A DNA stretch of 50,571 nt from Pseudomonadota bacterium (lineage in GTDB: Bacteria; Pseudomonadota; Alphaproteobacteria; Rhodospirillales; Magnetospirillaceae): the NCBI GenBank assembly GCA_021781575.1, contig JAJXWP010000032.1, positions 1 to 50,571 of the forward strand, read 5' to 3'. The notes beneath the pieces were generated by a model. It saw only the letters and a program-made list of their open reading frames with translations. It ran no database searches and was not told where the DNA came from. A program made the translations under genes and the position numbers. Positions 25,303-33,623 of the stretch are shown piece after piece. Every line of letters begins with the position of its first letter. Positions within the stretch are counted from its first letter, which is position 1.

Positions 25303-27186
25303 TCACAGTCCGTTCCTCTGCAGAAAGGCATCGAACATCAGCAACGACCAAAGGGCTCGGCCGTGATCGCGCCGCCCCGAGGCATGCTGCGCCATCACCC
25401 GGGCGATGCCGCGGCCATCGAAGAAGCCGCTCTGTGCCAGCCGGCCGGCCGCCTGCTCCATGCGCGGTGCAAGCGGGCCGCGGAACCACGATGCCAGCGG
25501 CGAGGCGAACCCCTGCTTCGGCCGGTAGAGCAGGTCGGCAGAGATCAGCGGCTCGAGGCATTGCTTCAGCAGAACCTTGGTCTGGCCGCCGTGAAGCTTG
25601 AGGCCGGCAGGCAAGCGGGCGCTCCATTCCACCAGGCGGTGGTCGAGCAGGGGCGCCCTTACTTCCAGCGATACCGCCATGCTGGTGCGGTCCACCTTGG
25701 TCAGGATGTCGCCCGGCAGCCAGGTCTTGATGTCGACATATTGCGCCTGCAACAGGGGGTGGTCGGTGTCCGCGTTCTCCCAGTGCGGATGCAACGCCCC
25801 GACGGCCCGATAGCCTTGCAGTGATTTACGGAATGATCTCTCGTAAAGAGTATGACGCAGCGCTTCCGGTATGACCGCGACGCTGTTGCAATAGGCATCG
25901 ACGGAATCGACGGAAAGCTCATGGAAGGTGGTCTTGGCGCGCAACCAACGCGGCGCGCGGTCCAGCTTGGGATAACACCAGGCGAGCGACCCAAATATCG
26001 CTCGGCGCAACGCCGCCGGCATCAACGCGCGCAGCCGCTCCTCCCGCAGATGCCAAGGATAGCGCCGGTATCCGGCAAACAACTCGTCGCCGCCGTCGCC
26101 ACTCAGCGCCACTGTCACCTGGCTCCGGGCGAGGGAGCATACCTGCAGCGTCGGCAGTGCCGAATTGTCGCCGAACGGCTCATCGAAAATTGTCGCCAGG
26201 CGGTCCAGCATGGCGGTATCTCGCGGGTCCACCCGCTCGGTCCTGTGGCGGGTGCCGTACCGGGAGGCCACCGCCTGCGCATAGTCCGATTCGTCGAACT
26301 CCGGTTCGCCGAACGAGATGCAGAAGGTGTTCACCGGTTCGCCGGCCAGCCCGGCCATCAAGGCGACGACGCCGCTGGAATCGACGCCGCCGGATAGGAA
26401 GGCCCCCAGCGGCACGTCGGAAATCAGACGCGAGCCGACGGCAAGGCGCAACCGCCTTTGCAGGTCCTGGCCGGCGGCCCGGGAGTCGGCGCAGGCGTCC
26501 TGGCCCATCGACAGATGCCAATAGGCATCCTGCTTCGCCCGGTCGCCCCGGCGCCAGACCATGCGATGGGCCGGCGGCAGCTTTTCGATGGCGGCGTAGA
26601 TCGACCGCGGGTCGGGCACATAGCCGAAACACAGATAGTCTTCCAATGACTGGGGGTCGATGCTGCGGCTGACCTCGGGGCAGGCGAGCAGCGCCTTGAT
26701 CTCGGAGGCGAAAAGCAGACGGCCGTCGGGCAGCAGGGTGTAGTGGAGAGGCTTCTTGCCCAGCCGGTCGCGTGCCAGGAAAAGCGTCTCGCTACGAGCG
26801 TCCCACAAGGCGAAAGCGAACATCCCATCGAAATGGAGCACGCAGTCGGCGCCCCATTCCTCCCAGCCGTGGACGATGACTTCGGTGTCGCTCTTTGTTC
26901 GGAAGACATGGCCGCATCGTTCCAGCCGATCGGCCAAGTCACGGAAATTGTAGATTTCGCCATTGAAGACAACCACCACTCGCTCATCTTCGTTGAACAG
27001 CGGTTGATGACCGCATTCCACGTCGATGATGGCCAGGCGACGGTGGGCCAGCCCGATTCCTTCGCCCAGGTAATGGCCGCAGCCGTCGGGTCCGCGGTGA
27101 ATCAAGCGATCGCGCATGGCCAACAGCAACGGTGCCGATATCGGAGCGCCGCCGCGAGTATCGAATATGCCCGCTATGCCGCACAT
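25303..27186 (-). CDS. Exosortase A system-associated amidotransferase (asparagine synthase family)
   Basis: 627 residues. It starts MCGIAGIFDTRGG with the Cys2 nucleophile of class II glutaminases, then RGPDGCGHY, HRRLAIIDVECGHQPL and FNGEIYNFRDL; the synthase part has FLSGGVDSSGVVALMAGL and SGDGGDELFAGYRRY. Length and sequence fit the amidotransferase of XrtA/PEP-CTERM loci (TIGR03108). It would use glutamine and ATP to amidate a carboxyl group, plausibly the uronic acid made by the 4954-6309 dehydrogenase; the substrate is inferred. The start is set by the required N-terminal Cys. It is divergent from the beta-helix gene across 338 bases. Confidence 0.93.
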   Translation of the reverse strand: MCGIAGIFDTRGGAPISAPLLLAMRDRLIHRGPDGCGHYLGEGIGLAHRRLAIIDVECGHQPLFNEDERVVVVFNGEIYNFRDLADRLERCGHVFRTKSDTEVIVHGWEEWGADCVLHFDGMFAFALWDARSETLFLARDRLGKKPLHYTLLPDGRLLFASEIKALLACPEVSRSIDPQSLEDYLCFGYVPDPRSIYAAIEKLPPAHRMVWRRGDRAKQDAYWHLSMGQDACADSRAAGQDLQRRLRLAVGSRLISDVPLGAFLSGGVDSSGVVALMAGLAGEPVNTFCISFGEPEFDESDYAQAVASRYGTRHRTERVDPRDTAMLDRLATIFDEPFGDNSALPTLQVCSLARSQVTVALSGDGGDELFAGYRRYPWHLREERLRALMPAALRRAIFGSLAWCYPKLDRAPRWLRAKTTFHELSVDSVDAYCNSVAVIPEALRHTLYERSFRKSLQGYRAVGALHPHWENADTDHPLLQAQYVDIKTWLPGDILTKVDRTSMAVSLEVRAPLLDHRLVEWSARLPAGLKLHGGQTKVLLKQCLEPLISADLLYRPKQGFASPLASWFRGPLAPRMEQAAGRLAQSGFFDGRGIARVMAQHASGRRDHGRALWSLLMFDAFLQRNGL

Positions 27187-27524
27187 TTGGCTTTTCTCAT
27201 TGCGATCATTGCCTGGTGTTCGCTTGCCGTAGGTGCCGGCTTGAAGTCTTTTGAGGTTTTCCACTTTTACCGTGGTTACTGAGAAATGATATCCTATTCA
27301 AGGATAGAAGAAATAAAATGTCGGCTATATGTAAATATATAGCGTAATATATCGGTATTGTTTCTGGTATATATTCTGGATTGCAGCCTTCATAGGCTGA
27401 TTGGGGTGGTTGCATATTTGGCAAGGCCGAAATAGGCATGTGACATGGTGCGGGGAATGCGGGGAAGCGATTCCTCCTTCCTCCGACTCTCGGAATGACA
27501 AGTCCTCGACAAGGTTGGAGGGTA
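27187..27524. other. Divergent intergenic region with a probable dispersed repeat
   Basis: AT-rich from about 27265 to 27420, where promoters for the divergent amidotransferase and beta-helix genes would lie; no sigma-54 pattern. Bases about 27430-27500 are GC-rich and look like a dispersed intergenic repeat (separate entry). Confidence 0.5.
27430..27500. repeat. Probable dispersed intergenic repeat
   Basis: On the minus strand the sequence reads through as CHSESRRKEESLPR, closely resembling the well-known spurious translation (HSERSEESL) of short repeats scattered in many proteobacterial genomes. It contains TCCTCCTTCCTCCGA. Only one clear copy is in the window, so repetition is inferred, not shown. 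Confidence 0.4.
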
Positions 27525-28802
27525 ATGGTGAGGAACCCGTTCCGTGCCATGGCCGGCCGGCTGAGCATGGCGTTCGCCGCCCTTCTGGCCGCTACAGTTC
27601 CAGCCGCTGGGCACGAGGAGATCGGGCATCGCGCAGAAGTGGTGAGTATCGCCACCAGCAGCCAATTGACTGAAGCCGTGGCCGGCGCCCGCCCCGGGCA
27701 GGTGCTTCTGTTGGCTCCGGGGGCCTACCTGGTGGGCGGCCAAGCCATCGCGGTCAACCGTCCGGGCACCGCGGCAGCCCCGATCGCCCTTAAGGCCGGC
27801 AGGTTGGGTGACGCGGTGATCAGGCTATCGACGGTCGAGGGATTTCTTGTCAGCGCACCCTACTGGATATTCGAAAACCTGGTGATCGAGGGCGTCTGCA
27901 CGCGGGATGACGACTGCGAACACGCCTTTCATGTGGTCGGCGGCGGCAGGCGGGTGACGATCCGCAACAACCGCCTGATCGACTTCAATGCGCAAATCAA
28001 GGTAAACGGGGTCGGCGGCATTTTTCCGGACTGGGGGCTGGTAGAGGGGAATGCCATTTACTCGCGGCGGCCACGACGCACGGCCAATCCGGTGACCGCC
28101 ATCGATATCGTCGGCGCCAGCGGTTGGGTGGTGCGGCGCAACCTCATCGCCGACTTTGTCAAGGCCGGCGGCGACCACACCTCCTATGCGGCCTTCATGA
28201 AGGGCGGTGGCGAAGACGGTGTCTTCGACGGGAACCTCGTCGCATGCCGGCTGGCGGTGCCGCAGCAGTCCTGGGGCGAGCAGCGTGTCGGCCTGTCGTT
28301 CGGCGGCGGCGGGACCGGGGATCGGTATTGCCGTGGCGGCCGGTGTCTGTTCGAGCACCGTAGCGGCATGATGCGCAACAATATCATCCACGACTGTTCG
28401 GATGTCGGAATTTATCTCAACAAGGCTCCGGCGGCGCGAATATTCCACAACACCCTGTGGTCGACGGCGGGCATCGACGCGCGTTTCGTACCGACCACGG
28501 CTGTCATCCGCAACACGATCTTCGGCGGACGCCTCCGCGAACGTGACGGCGGACAGATCATCGCCGCCGATAATCGACCGGGCTCGGCGGCCTGGTTCGT
28601 CGCCGCGGCGATGGGCGATTTCCGGCTGCGGCCGGGCAGTCCGGCCGCCGGGGCGGCGCCTTTCTTGGACGAGGTGCCGACGGATATTTGCGGCCACCGA
28701 CGGCGTGGCCGGCAGGTCAGTCTCGGGGCCATCGAAGCTGGGGACGTCGACTGTGATCCTGCCGGCTGGTTCCCTGTTCCGGGAAAGAGAGCGGCGAGAT
28801 AG
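27525..28802 (+). CDS. Secreted right-handed beta-helix protein, possible polysaccharide lyase
   Basis: 425 residues with an N-terminal Sec signal (AMAGRLSMAFAALLAATVPAAG). The opening SIATSSQLTEAVAGARPGQV, then APGAY and APIALKAGRLGDAVI, is typical of parallel beta-helix proteins of the chondroitinase-B/alginate-lyase (PL6-like) type, and repeated strands follow: VTIRNNRLIDF, LVEGNAIY, WVVRRNLI, GMMRNNIIHDCSDVGIYL, ARIFHNTLW, AVIRNTIFGG. The C-terminus FRLRPGSPAAGAAP and SLGAIE is common in such proteins. Four or more Cys suggest periplasmic disulfides. Acting on the EPS as lyase or epimerase is inferred. ATG 27525 follows GGAGG; ATG 27495 lies in the repeat and is less likely. Confidence 0.82.
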   Translation: MVRNPFRAMAGRLSMAFAALLAATVPAAGHEEIGHRAEVVSIATSSQLTEAVAGARPGQVLLLAPGAYLVGGQAIAVNRPGTAAAPIALKAGRLGDAVIRLSTVEGFLVSAPYWIFENLVIEGVCTRDDDCEHAFHVVGGGRRVTIRNNRLIDFNAQIKVNGVGGIFPDWGLVEGNAIYSRRPRRTANPVTAIDIVGASGWVVRRNLIADFVKAGGDHTSYAAFMKGGGEDGVFDGNLVACRLAVPQQSWGEQRVGLSFGGGGTGDRYCRGGRCLFEHRSGMMRNNIIHDCSDVGIYLNKAPAARIFHNTLWSTAGIDARFVPTTAVIRNTIFGGRLRERDGGQIIAADNRPGSAAWFVAAAMGDFRLRPGSPAAGAAPFLDEVPTDICGHRRRGRQVSLGAIEAGDVDCDPAGWFPVPGKRAAR

Positions 28803-29121
28803 ATCGGGATCTCGTCATCATAGCATTCATATAACAATGGTAATAAAAAAGTATACTGTCATGTTGATGTGCGTTGTCACTTCGTTATTGGCATAAGTCC
28901 TGCGGCGGAAAGATCCATATCATTCCGGAAGACTACATTGAGGAAGGACATTTCACCCTCATTGGAAGAAAGAACTATAGGCGGGCCTCTCCAACCGATC
29001 ATCGTCGAAATCTGTCCCTGGAGTTGTCGCTGAACAACGATTTGAAGGTCGCTTGCGATAAGCTGGGGCTCGGATTTTTGTGTTCTGCTGCGCCTTGAGC
29101 CAACCACCGTTCGCTGCCGGT
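28803..29121. other. Convergent intergenic gap, possible gene debris
   Basis: No recognised gene. A 6-bp hairpin (CGAGAT/ATCTCG, 28795-28814) overlaps the end of the beta-helix gene and could stop transcription, though no T-run follows. Bases 28838-28897 encode a 19-codon hydrophobic, signal-peptide-like string (KKYTVMLMCVVTSLLA) that ends at once; a 74-codon frame with CGGK follows but matches nothing I know. Confidence 0.45.
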
Positions 29122-30663
29122 TCATTGCGCCGCCAGCACCTTCAGCAACTCGTCTTCATGCTTCAGGAAATCGTCGAGGGCCGCCGTTGCCGCGTTCTCG
29201 CTGGGACTTTCGTCGGTGGCTACCGCGAGGGCCGCGGCACGATTGTCGCCGGCCAGCCGTCCGGGCAGGCCGAGCAGTCGGGCCGTCAGGGTGTCCGCGG
29301 TCTGTCGGCCGGCAACCCAGTACCACGACCACAGAAGCAGGCTGCGCCCTTCCATTGACAGGTGGTAGGTGGCGACGTCCAGAGGTTTTGTCCCGGCCCT
29401 CGCTCGCCTGATCTTGTCGGTGGCCAGCGCGCCCTCGGCCGACGGCACCAGAATGTTCTCGCCGCCCGTGGCCTTGTGCCCGTCCCGCTGGGCCCGGTAA
29501 TAGGCGACGAACAGCTCGATCTGGCGGCCGTTGTTGCGGTAGGCGATCCGCCGGCGGAAATCGGCGTGCGGGAAATTCGGGCTCCAGGCCATGTCGGCTG
29601 GCACCTTGCGCCATGCGCCGATTCGTTCGGGAAGATTGAGCGCCTGGCGCCGCGCGCTCGGCGCGATGTCCGCGGAAAAGGCAACGGAGCGTTCGATGAC
29701 GAGAGCCGCGATCATGATGGTCAGGCTGGCCGACAGGAGCGCTCGCGGAAGCCGGGCATCCGGCCGACGGCCAGGGGGTTCCGCAGGGGGGGCGGCGGCT
29801 GCGGCCGGAGCATCGGCGAACCGGAAGCCAAGAGCCATGGAGGCCAGGATGATCAGCGAAAAGAACAGCCAGCCGTACAGCAGATGGTCTTCGACGATAT
29901 CGATATGGCGATGGCTGGCTTCGGCCAGCCAGATGATGCCGAACACCCGCACGCCATTGGCCAGAATGGCGATGCTGACGGCAGCAGTGACGCACAGGAG
30001 CCTTTTCCAGGGGCGGTGGTAATGCTGGTGGCCGAATAGCAGCGACAGCGTCAGTGCCGCCAGCAGGAAATTGAGCCCGGCGCAGCCAGGGGCGACGAAA
30101 TAATTGCCGGTCGGCACCTCCAAGGTTGTTCCTTCGACAAAAATCGGCACCCCCGCCGCATCGAGCATCCTGCCCGACAGCCAGGTGGTGACGGCCTGCA
30201 GCGGAGGAAGCAGGACGGTGCCGCTGGGCACCATCAGGAACAGGAGCAGAAGAGGAAAAAGCAGACGGCGATATAGACGGCTTCCCAGTACCGCCCAGGC
30301 GACGCCCTGGAGGAGTCCGATCACCGCAACCTGCCGCACCTCGGTTATCAGGGTGGCCTCGGCTGCCCACCAGAGAACCAGGCAAAATAACGAAAAGGCG
30401 ACGCCGGCCGAAGACGGGGCGGGAATCTGGGTGGCAAGGGTCTTTCGTTGTTGCCATACCAGATATCCACTTATGGGAGCAATGAGAAAGCAATAATAAT
30501 ATGTCGGTATATGGCTCCAAGTCCATATCGCAGCGCCGATGTCATGCCGGAAAGTGAGCATAATCGTAGCGGTCGTAATAGACAGGGTGACTATTGCGGG
30601 AGGCCAGAAACTCGCCGCTTCGATTTCCCCCTGGTGGGATATCCGGTCATTGGTCTTTTCCAC
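29122..30663 (-). CDS. xrtA: Exosortase A with fused EpsI domain
   Basis: 513 residues. About eight transmembrane helices in residues 20-300 carry the three exosortase catalytic positions: Cys194 in APGCAGLNFLLA, Arg239 in NGVRVFGI and His260 in EDHLLYGWLFFS. The enzyme cleaves the PEP-CTERM signal of exported proteins at the inner membrane and probably transfers them to a glycan. Residues about 320-500 are an EpsI-like periplasmic domain (LPERIGAWRKVP, IELFVAYYRAQRDGHKATGGEN), a fusion usual for the exosortase A type. The GTG start at 30663 has GAGG at 6 bases; the frame extends upstream without a good site. Substrates are evident in the two PEP-CTERM proteins at 40031-41568. Confidence 0.93.
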   Translation of the reverse strand: MEKTNDRISHQGEIEAASFWPPAIVTLSITTATIMLTFRHDIGAAIWTWSHIPTYYYCFLIAPISGYLVWQQRKTLATQIPAPSSAGVAFSLFCLVLWWAAEATLITEVRQVAVIGLLQGVAWAVLGSRLYRRLLFPLLLLFLMVPSGTVLLPPLQAVTTWLSGRMLDAAGVPIFVEGTTLEVPTGNYFVAPGCAGLNFLLAALTLSLLFGHQHYHRPWKRLLCVTAAVSIAILANGVRVFGIIWLAEASHRHIDIVEDHLLYGWLFFSLIILASMALGFRFADAPAAAAAPPAEPPGRRPDARLPRALLSASLTIMIAALVIERSVAFSADIAPSARRQALNLPERIGAWRKVPADMAWSPNFPHADFRRRIAYRNNGRQIELFVAYYRAQRDGHKATGGENILVPSAEGALATDKIRRARAGTKPLDVATYHLSMEGRSLLLWSWYWVAGRQTADTLTARLLGLPGRLAGDNRAAALAVATDESPSENAATAALDDFLKHEDELLKVLAAQ

Positions 30664-30798
30664 GATTATCCTCGTCAAGCCATGAGCCCGATGGACGCTT
30701 TCCGGATTGAACCGCTCGCCTAATGGAGCGATGGAAAAGCTTCCGGAATATCCGCAGCGATACCACAAAAGCGGCGGGAATTGAGGCTGGCCCAGCGG

Positions 30799-32016
30799 AT
30801 GATGCAAAATGTCCTATTTGTATCTCAACGTATCCCTTACCCTCCGACAAAAGGAGATAAAATACGGTCATACAATTTCCTAAGACATTTGTCGGAACGG
30901 TATGAGGTCTACCTTGGCTGCTTCGTCGATGATCCCGAGGACTGGCGCTATGTGCCGGAGCTGCGCCAAATGGTGGCGCATGTTTTCGCGTTGCCTCTCG
31001 TCCGAAGCTGGGCCTACCTGCGCAGCCTGAGCGGCATCGCCACCGGTGAGGCTCTGAGCGTTCCCTATTTCGCCGACCGGCGAATGAAGCGCTGGGTCCG
31101 GCAGGTCATGGGGGAGATTCGGCCGTCGACGGCTTTCATCTTTTCTTCGCCCATGGCGCAATACCTGATGGGCGAAGAAAGGCCGCCGCGCCTGCTCATG
31201 GATTTTGTCGACGTCGATTCGGACAAGTGGCGCCAATACGCGGACCGGCAATCCGGCCCCATGGCCTGGGTCTATCGACGCGAGGCCGAGCGCCTTCTCG
31301 CGTTCGAGCGCAAGGTGGCGAGCCGTGCCGACCTCAGCCTGTTCGTATCACCGGCCGAGCAGGCGCTGTTCTGTTCGATGGCGCCGGAAAGCGCGGCACG
31401 CACGCGCGCCTTGCCGAACGGCGTCGATGCCGATTTCTTCTCGCCCGACCATGGGTTCGCGGCCCCCTTCAAAGAGGCTGGGCCGGCGGTGGTCTTCACC
31501 GGCGCCATGGATTACTGGCCGAACATCGAGGCGGTGAGGTGGTTCTCGACCGAGGTTCTGCCGATACTGCGGTGCGCGGCGCCAGATCTTCAATTCATCA
31601 TTGTCGGGGCCAACCCCACCCCCGAGGTGGCGGCGCTGGGTTCCCTGCCCGGTGTCGTGGTGGTCGGGCGTGTGCCCGACACCCGGCCATATCTCGCTCA
31701 TGCCGCGGTGGTCGTGGCGCCGCTGCTGACGGCGCGGGGAATCCAGAACAAGGTTCTGGAGGGCATGGCGATGGGGCGCCCGGTCGTCGCCACCACCCAA
31801 GCCCATGAAGGGATCGACGCCGTCGACGGTGTCCATCTGATGGTTGCCGACGGTGCTGACGGATTTGCCGTGGCGGTGTTGCGACTGCTCGACAGCGGCG
31901 CCGCCGACGCCGTCGGCCGGGCGGCCCGCCAGCGCATCCTTGAGCTTTATGACTGGCGCTCGCGGTTCGTTCAGTTGGACGGCATGCTGTCTGTAGAGGG
32001 CATGGTCGAGGTCTGA
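30799..32016 (+). CDS. Sugar transferase, PEP-CTERM/EpsH1 system-associated (GT4)
   Basis: 405 residues. The N-terminus NVLFVSQRIPYPPTKGDKIRSYNFLRHL is the signature of the sugar transferase family found beside exosortase A genes (TIGR03087). The C-terminal half has FTGAMDYWPNIEAVRWF, FIIVGANPTPEVAAL and APLLTARGIQNKVLEGMAMGRPVVAT, a GT-B donor site. Divergent from xrtA, so the 135 bases between share promoters; no sigma-54 site was found there. ATG 30802 is equally possible. A small hairpin (AACGAC/GTCGTT, 32016-32032) starts at the stop codon. Confidence 0.9.
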   Translation: MMQNVLFVSQRIPYPPTKGDKIRSYNFLRHLSERYEVYLGCFVDDPEDWRYVPELRQMVAHVFALPLVRSWAYLRSLSGIATGEALSVPYFADRRMKRWVRQVMGEIRPSTAFIFSSPMAQYLMGEERPPRLLMDFVDVDSDKWRQYADRQSGPMAWVYRREAERLLAFERKVASRADLSLFVSPAEQALFCSMAPESAARTRALPNGVDADFFSPDHGFAAPFKEAGPAVVFTGAMDYWPNIEAVRWFSTEVLPILRCAAPDLQFIIVGANPTPEVAALGSLPGVVVVGRVPDTRPYLAHAAVVVAPLLTARGIQNKVLEGMAMGRPVVATTQAHEGIDAVDGVHLMVADGADGFAVAVLRLLDSGAADAVGRAARQRILELYDWRSRFVQLDGMLSVEGMVEV

Positions 32017-32231
32017 ACGACGTTCTGTCGTTGAGGCTATGACGAGAATGCTTTTTCTGTAGGAGTAGTGGATAGGACAAACCTCTATATTGGTTATGAG
32101 ATGCTCCAAAATGATGGGCGTATATATTCAGTATTGCTCCTAATCTGTAGGATAGAGCCGAATGTGATTCAATGATAATCCTGTTGGCGGCAGATTGGAT
32201 GCGTTCGCATCCAACAGACTGGGGTGCTGCT

Positions 32232-33623
32232 ATGATCAGGATGTTCCGACATTACATTCCTTTATTAGGAATAGTTCTTGCGGTCACTGAGGTCATACTA
32301 TTTTTTGTGATTATCTCCGTTATGCATACACTCTCTCCGGCAGGGGGGGGTGGCATCGGAGCGGGGCCACTTGGGCTTTGGATAGCCACTGTCGTGGTCC
32401 TGATCATGTCTTCGGTGGGGCTCTATAACCGGGACGTCATGTTTCACATGGATGCCGTGCTGATCCGCACGGCGATGACGCTGCCCCTGGCCTTGGCCGC
32501 GGTCTACTGCGCATTGTTTCTGTTCGCCGCGGTTGCCGGCACCGATTTCCCGACCCGTCGGGACGTGCTTGACACGGTGCCCGGCTGTCTGCTGGCGGCG
32601 CTGGTGGCGCACGGCCTGTTCGCCGGACTGGTCGGCAGCAACAGGCTGAGGCGGCGTGTCCTGGTCATCGGCAGCGGCCCCATGGCTGCGCGGGTGGCGC
32701 GGATGGCAAGGGGCGGCAACAAGCAGTTTCTGGTCGTCGGTTTCATCGACTGCTGGAATGACGGCGAACGCCATCTTCTGAGTCCGAGATTTCCGCTCGA
32801 CCGCTTGGCGACGCCTCAGGCAGCTCTGGATTTTCTGCGAACCAACGAGATCGAGGAAATCGTCGTCGCCACCAACGAGCGCCGCGGATTGCCGTTGGCC
32901 GCCTTGCTGGAATGCCGGCTGCGGGGTATTGCCGTCCATGACTACGCTTCGTTTTGCGAAAGCGAGGCCGGCTTCGTCGATCTCGACGCGCTGCAGCCGA
33001 GTTGGCTGATCTACAGCGACGGCTTCCGGATGGATCGCGGCCGGTTGGTCCTCAAGGCAATGTTCGACTACCTGATTGCCGGGCTGGTGTTGATGATTAC
33101 ATTGCCGATCACCGTGCCGACGGCGATCGCCATCAAGCTGACCAGTCGCGGCCCGGTGTTTTTCCGCCAGGAGCGTGTCGGGCTGCACGGTGAAATCTTC
33201 ACCGTGCTGAAATTCCGCAGCATGCGGATGGATGCGGAAAAGGCCGGGCCCCAATGGGCGAAGGTTAACGACGACCGGGCGACCATGGTTGGGCGGCTGA
33301 TCCGCAAGGTCCGGATCGACGAGATTCCGCAGGTCATCAATGTGCTGCGCGGTGAGATGAGTTTTATCGGGCCGCGGCCGGAACGTCCGGTGTTCGTGGA
33401 GTCATTGCGAAAAGATATTCCCTACTTTGATGAAAGGCATAGAATAAAACCGGGAATTACTGGATGGGCGCAGGTAAATTATCCTTACGGAGCATCGATA
33501 GAGGACGCAAAAAATAAGTTATCATATGATCTGTATTACCTAAAGAATGGCGGTATATTTTTAGATCTGGTCGTTCTGTTTCAGACTATTCGTGTCGTCC
33601 TTTGGCCGAGTGGGGCGAGATGA
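32232..33623 (+). CDS. Undecaprenyl-phosphate sugar phosphotransferase, PEP-CTERM type (EpsB2-like)
   Basis: 463 residues. N-terminal helices (about 8-110) and a CoA-binding-like domain (RRVLVIGSGPMAARVARMA) precede a further helix and the C-terminal bacterial sugar transferase domain: LTSRGPVFFRQERVGLHG, FTVLKFRSMRMDAE, LRGEMSFIGPRPERPVF and RIKPGITGWAQVNY. It transfers the first sugar-1-phosphate to undecaprenyl phosphate, starting the EPS repeat. It fits the PEP-CTERM-associated family TIGR03013. A longer frame from 32172 is possible. Its end overlaps prsK (ATGA), so it heads the regulatory operon. Confidence 0.93.
   Translation: MIRMFRHYIPLLGIVLAVTEVILFFVIISVMHTLSPAGGGGIGAGPLGLWIATVVVLIMSSVGLYNRDVMFHMDAVLIRTAMTLPLALAAVYCALFLFAAVAGTDFPTRRDVLDTVPGCLLAALVAHGLFAGLVGSNRLRRRVLVIGSGPMAARVARMARGGNKQFLVVGFIDCWNDGERHLLSPRFPLDRLATPQAALDFLRTNEIEEIVVATNERRGLPLAALLECRLRGIAVHDYASFCESEAGFVDLDALQPSWLIYSDGFRMDRGRLVLKAMFDYLIAGLVLMITLPITVPTAIAIKLTSRGPVFFRQERVGLHGEIFTVLKFRSMRMDAEKAGPQWAKVNDDRATMVGRLIRKVRIDEIPQVINVLRGEMSFIGPRPERPVFVESLRKDIPYFDERHRIKPGITGWAQVNYPYGASIEDAKNKLSYDLYYLKNGGIFLDLVVLFQTIRVVLWPSGAR

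Noticed and set aside
28874-29098. 74-codon frame with HKSCGGKI
   Set aside because: No homology recognised, no clear ribosome site, and composition suggests intergenic debris.
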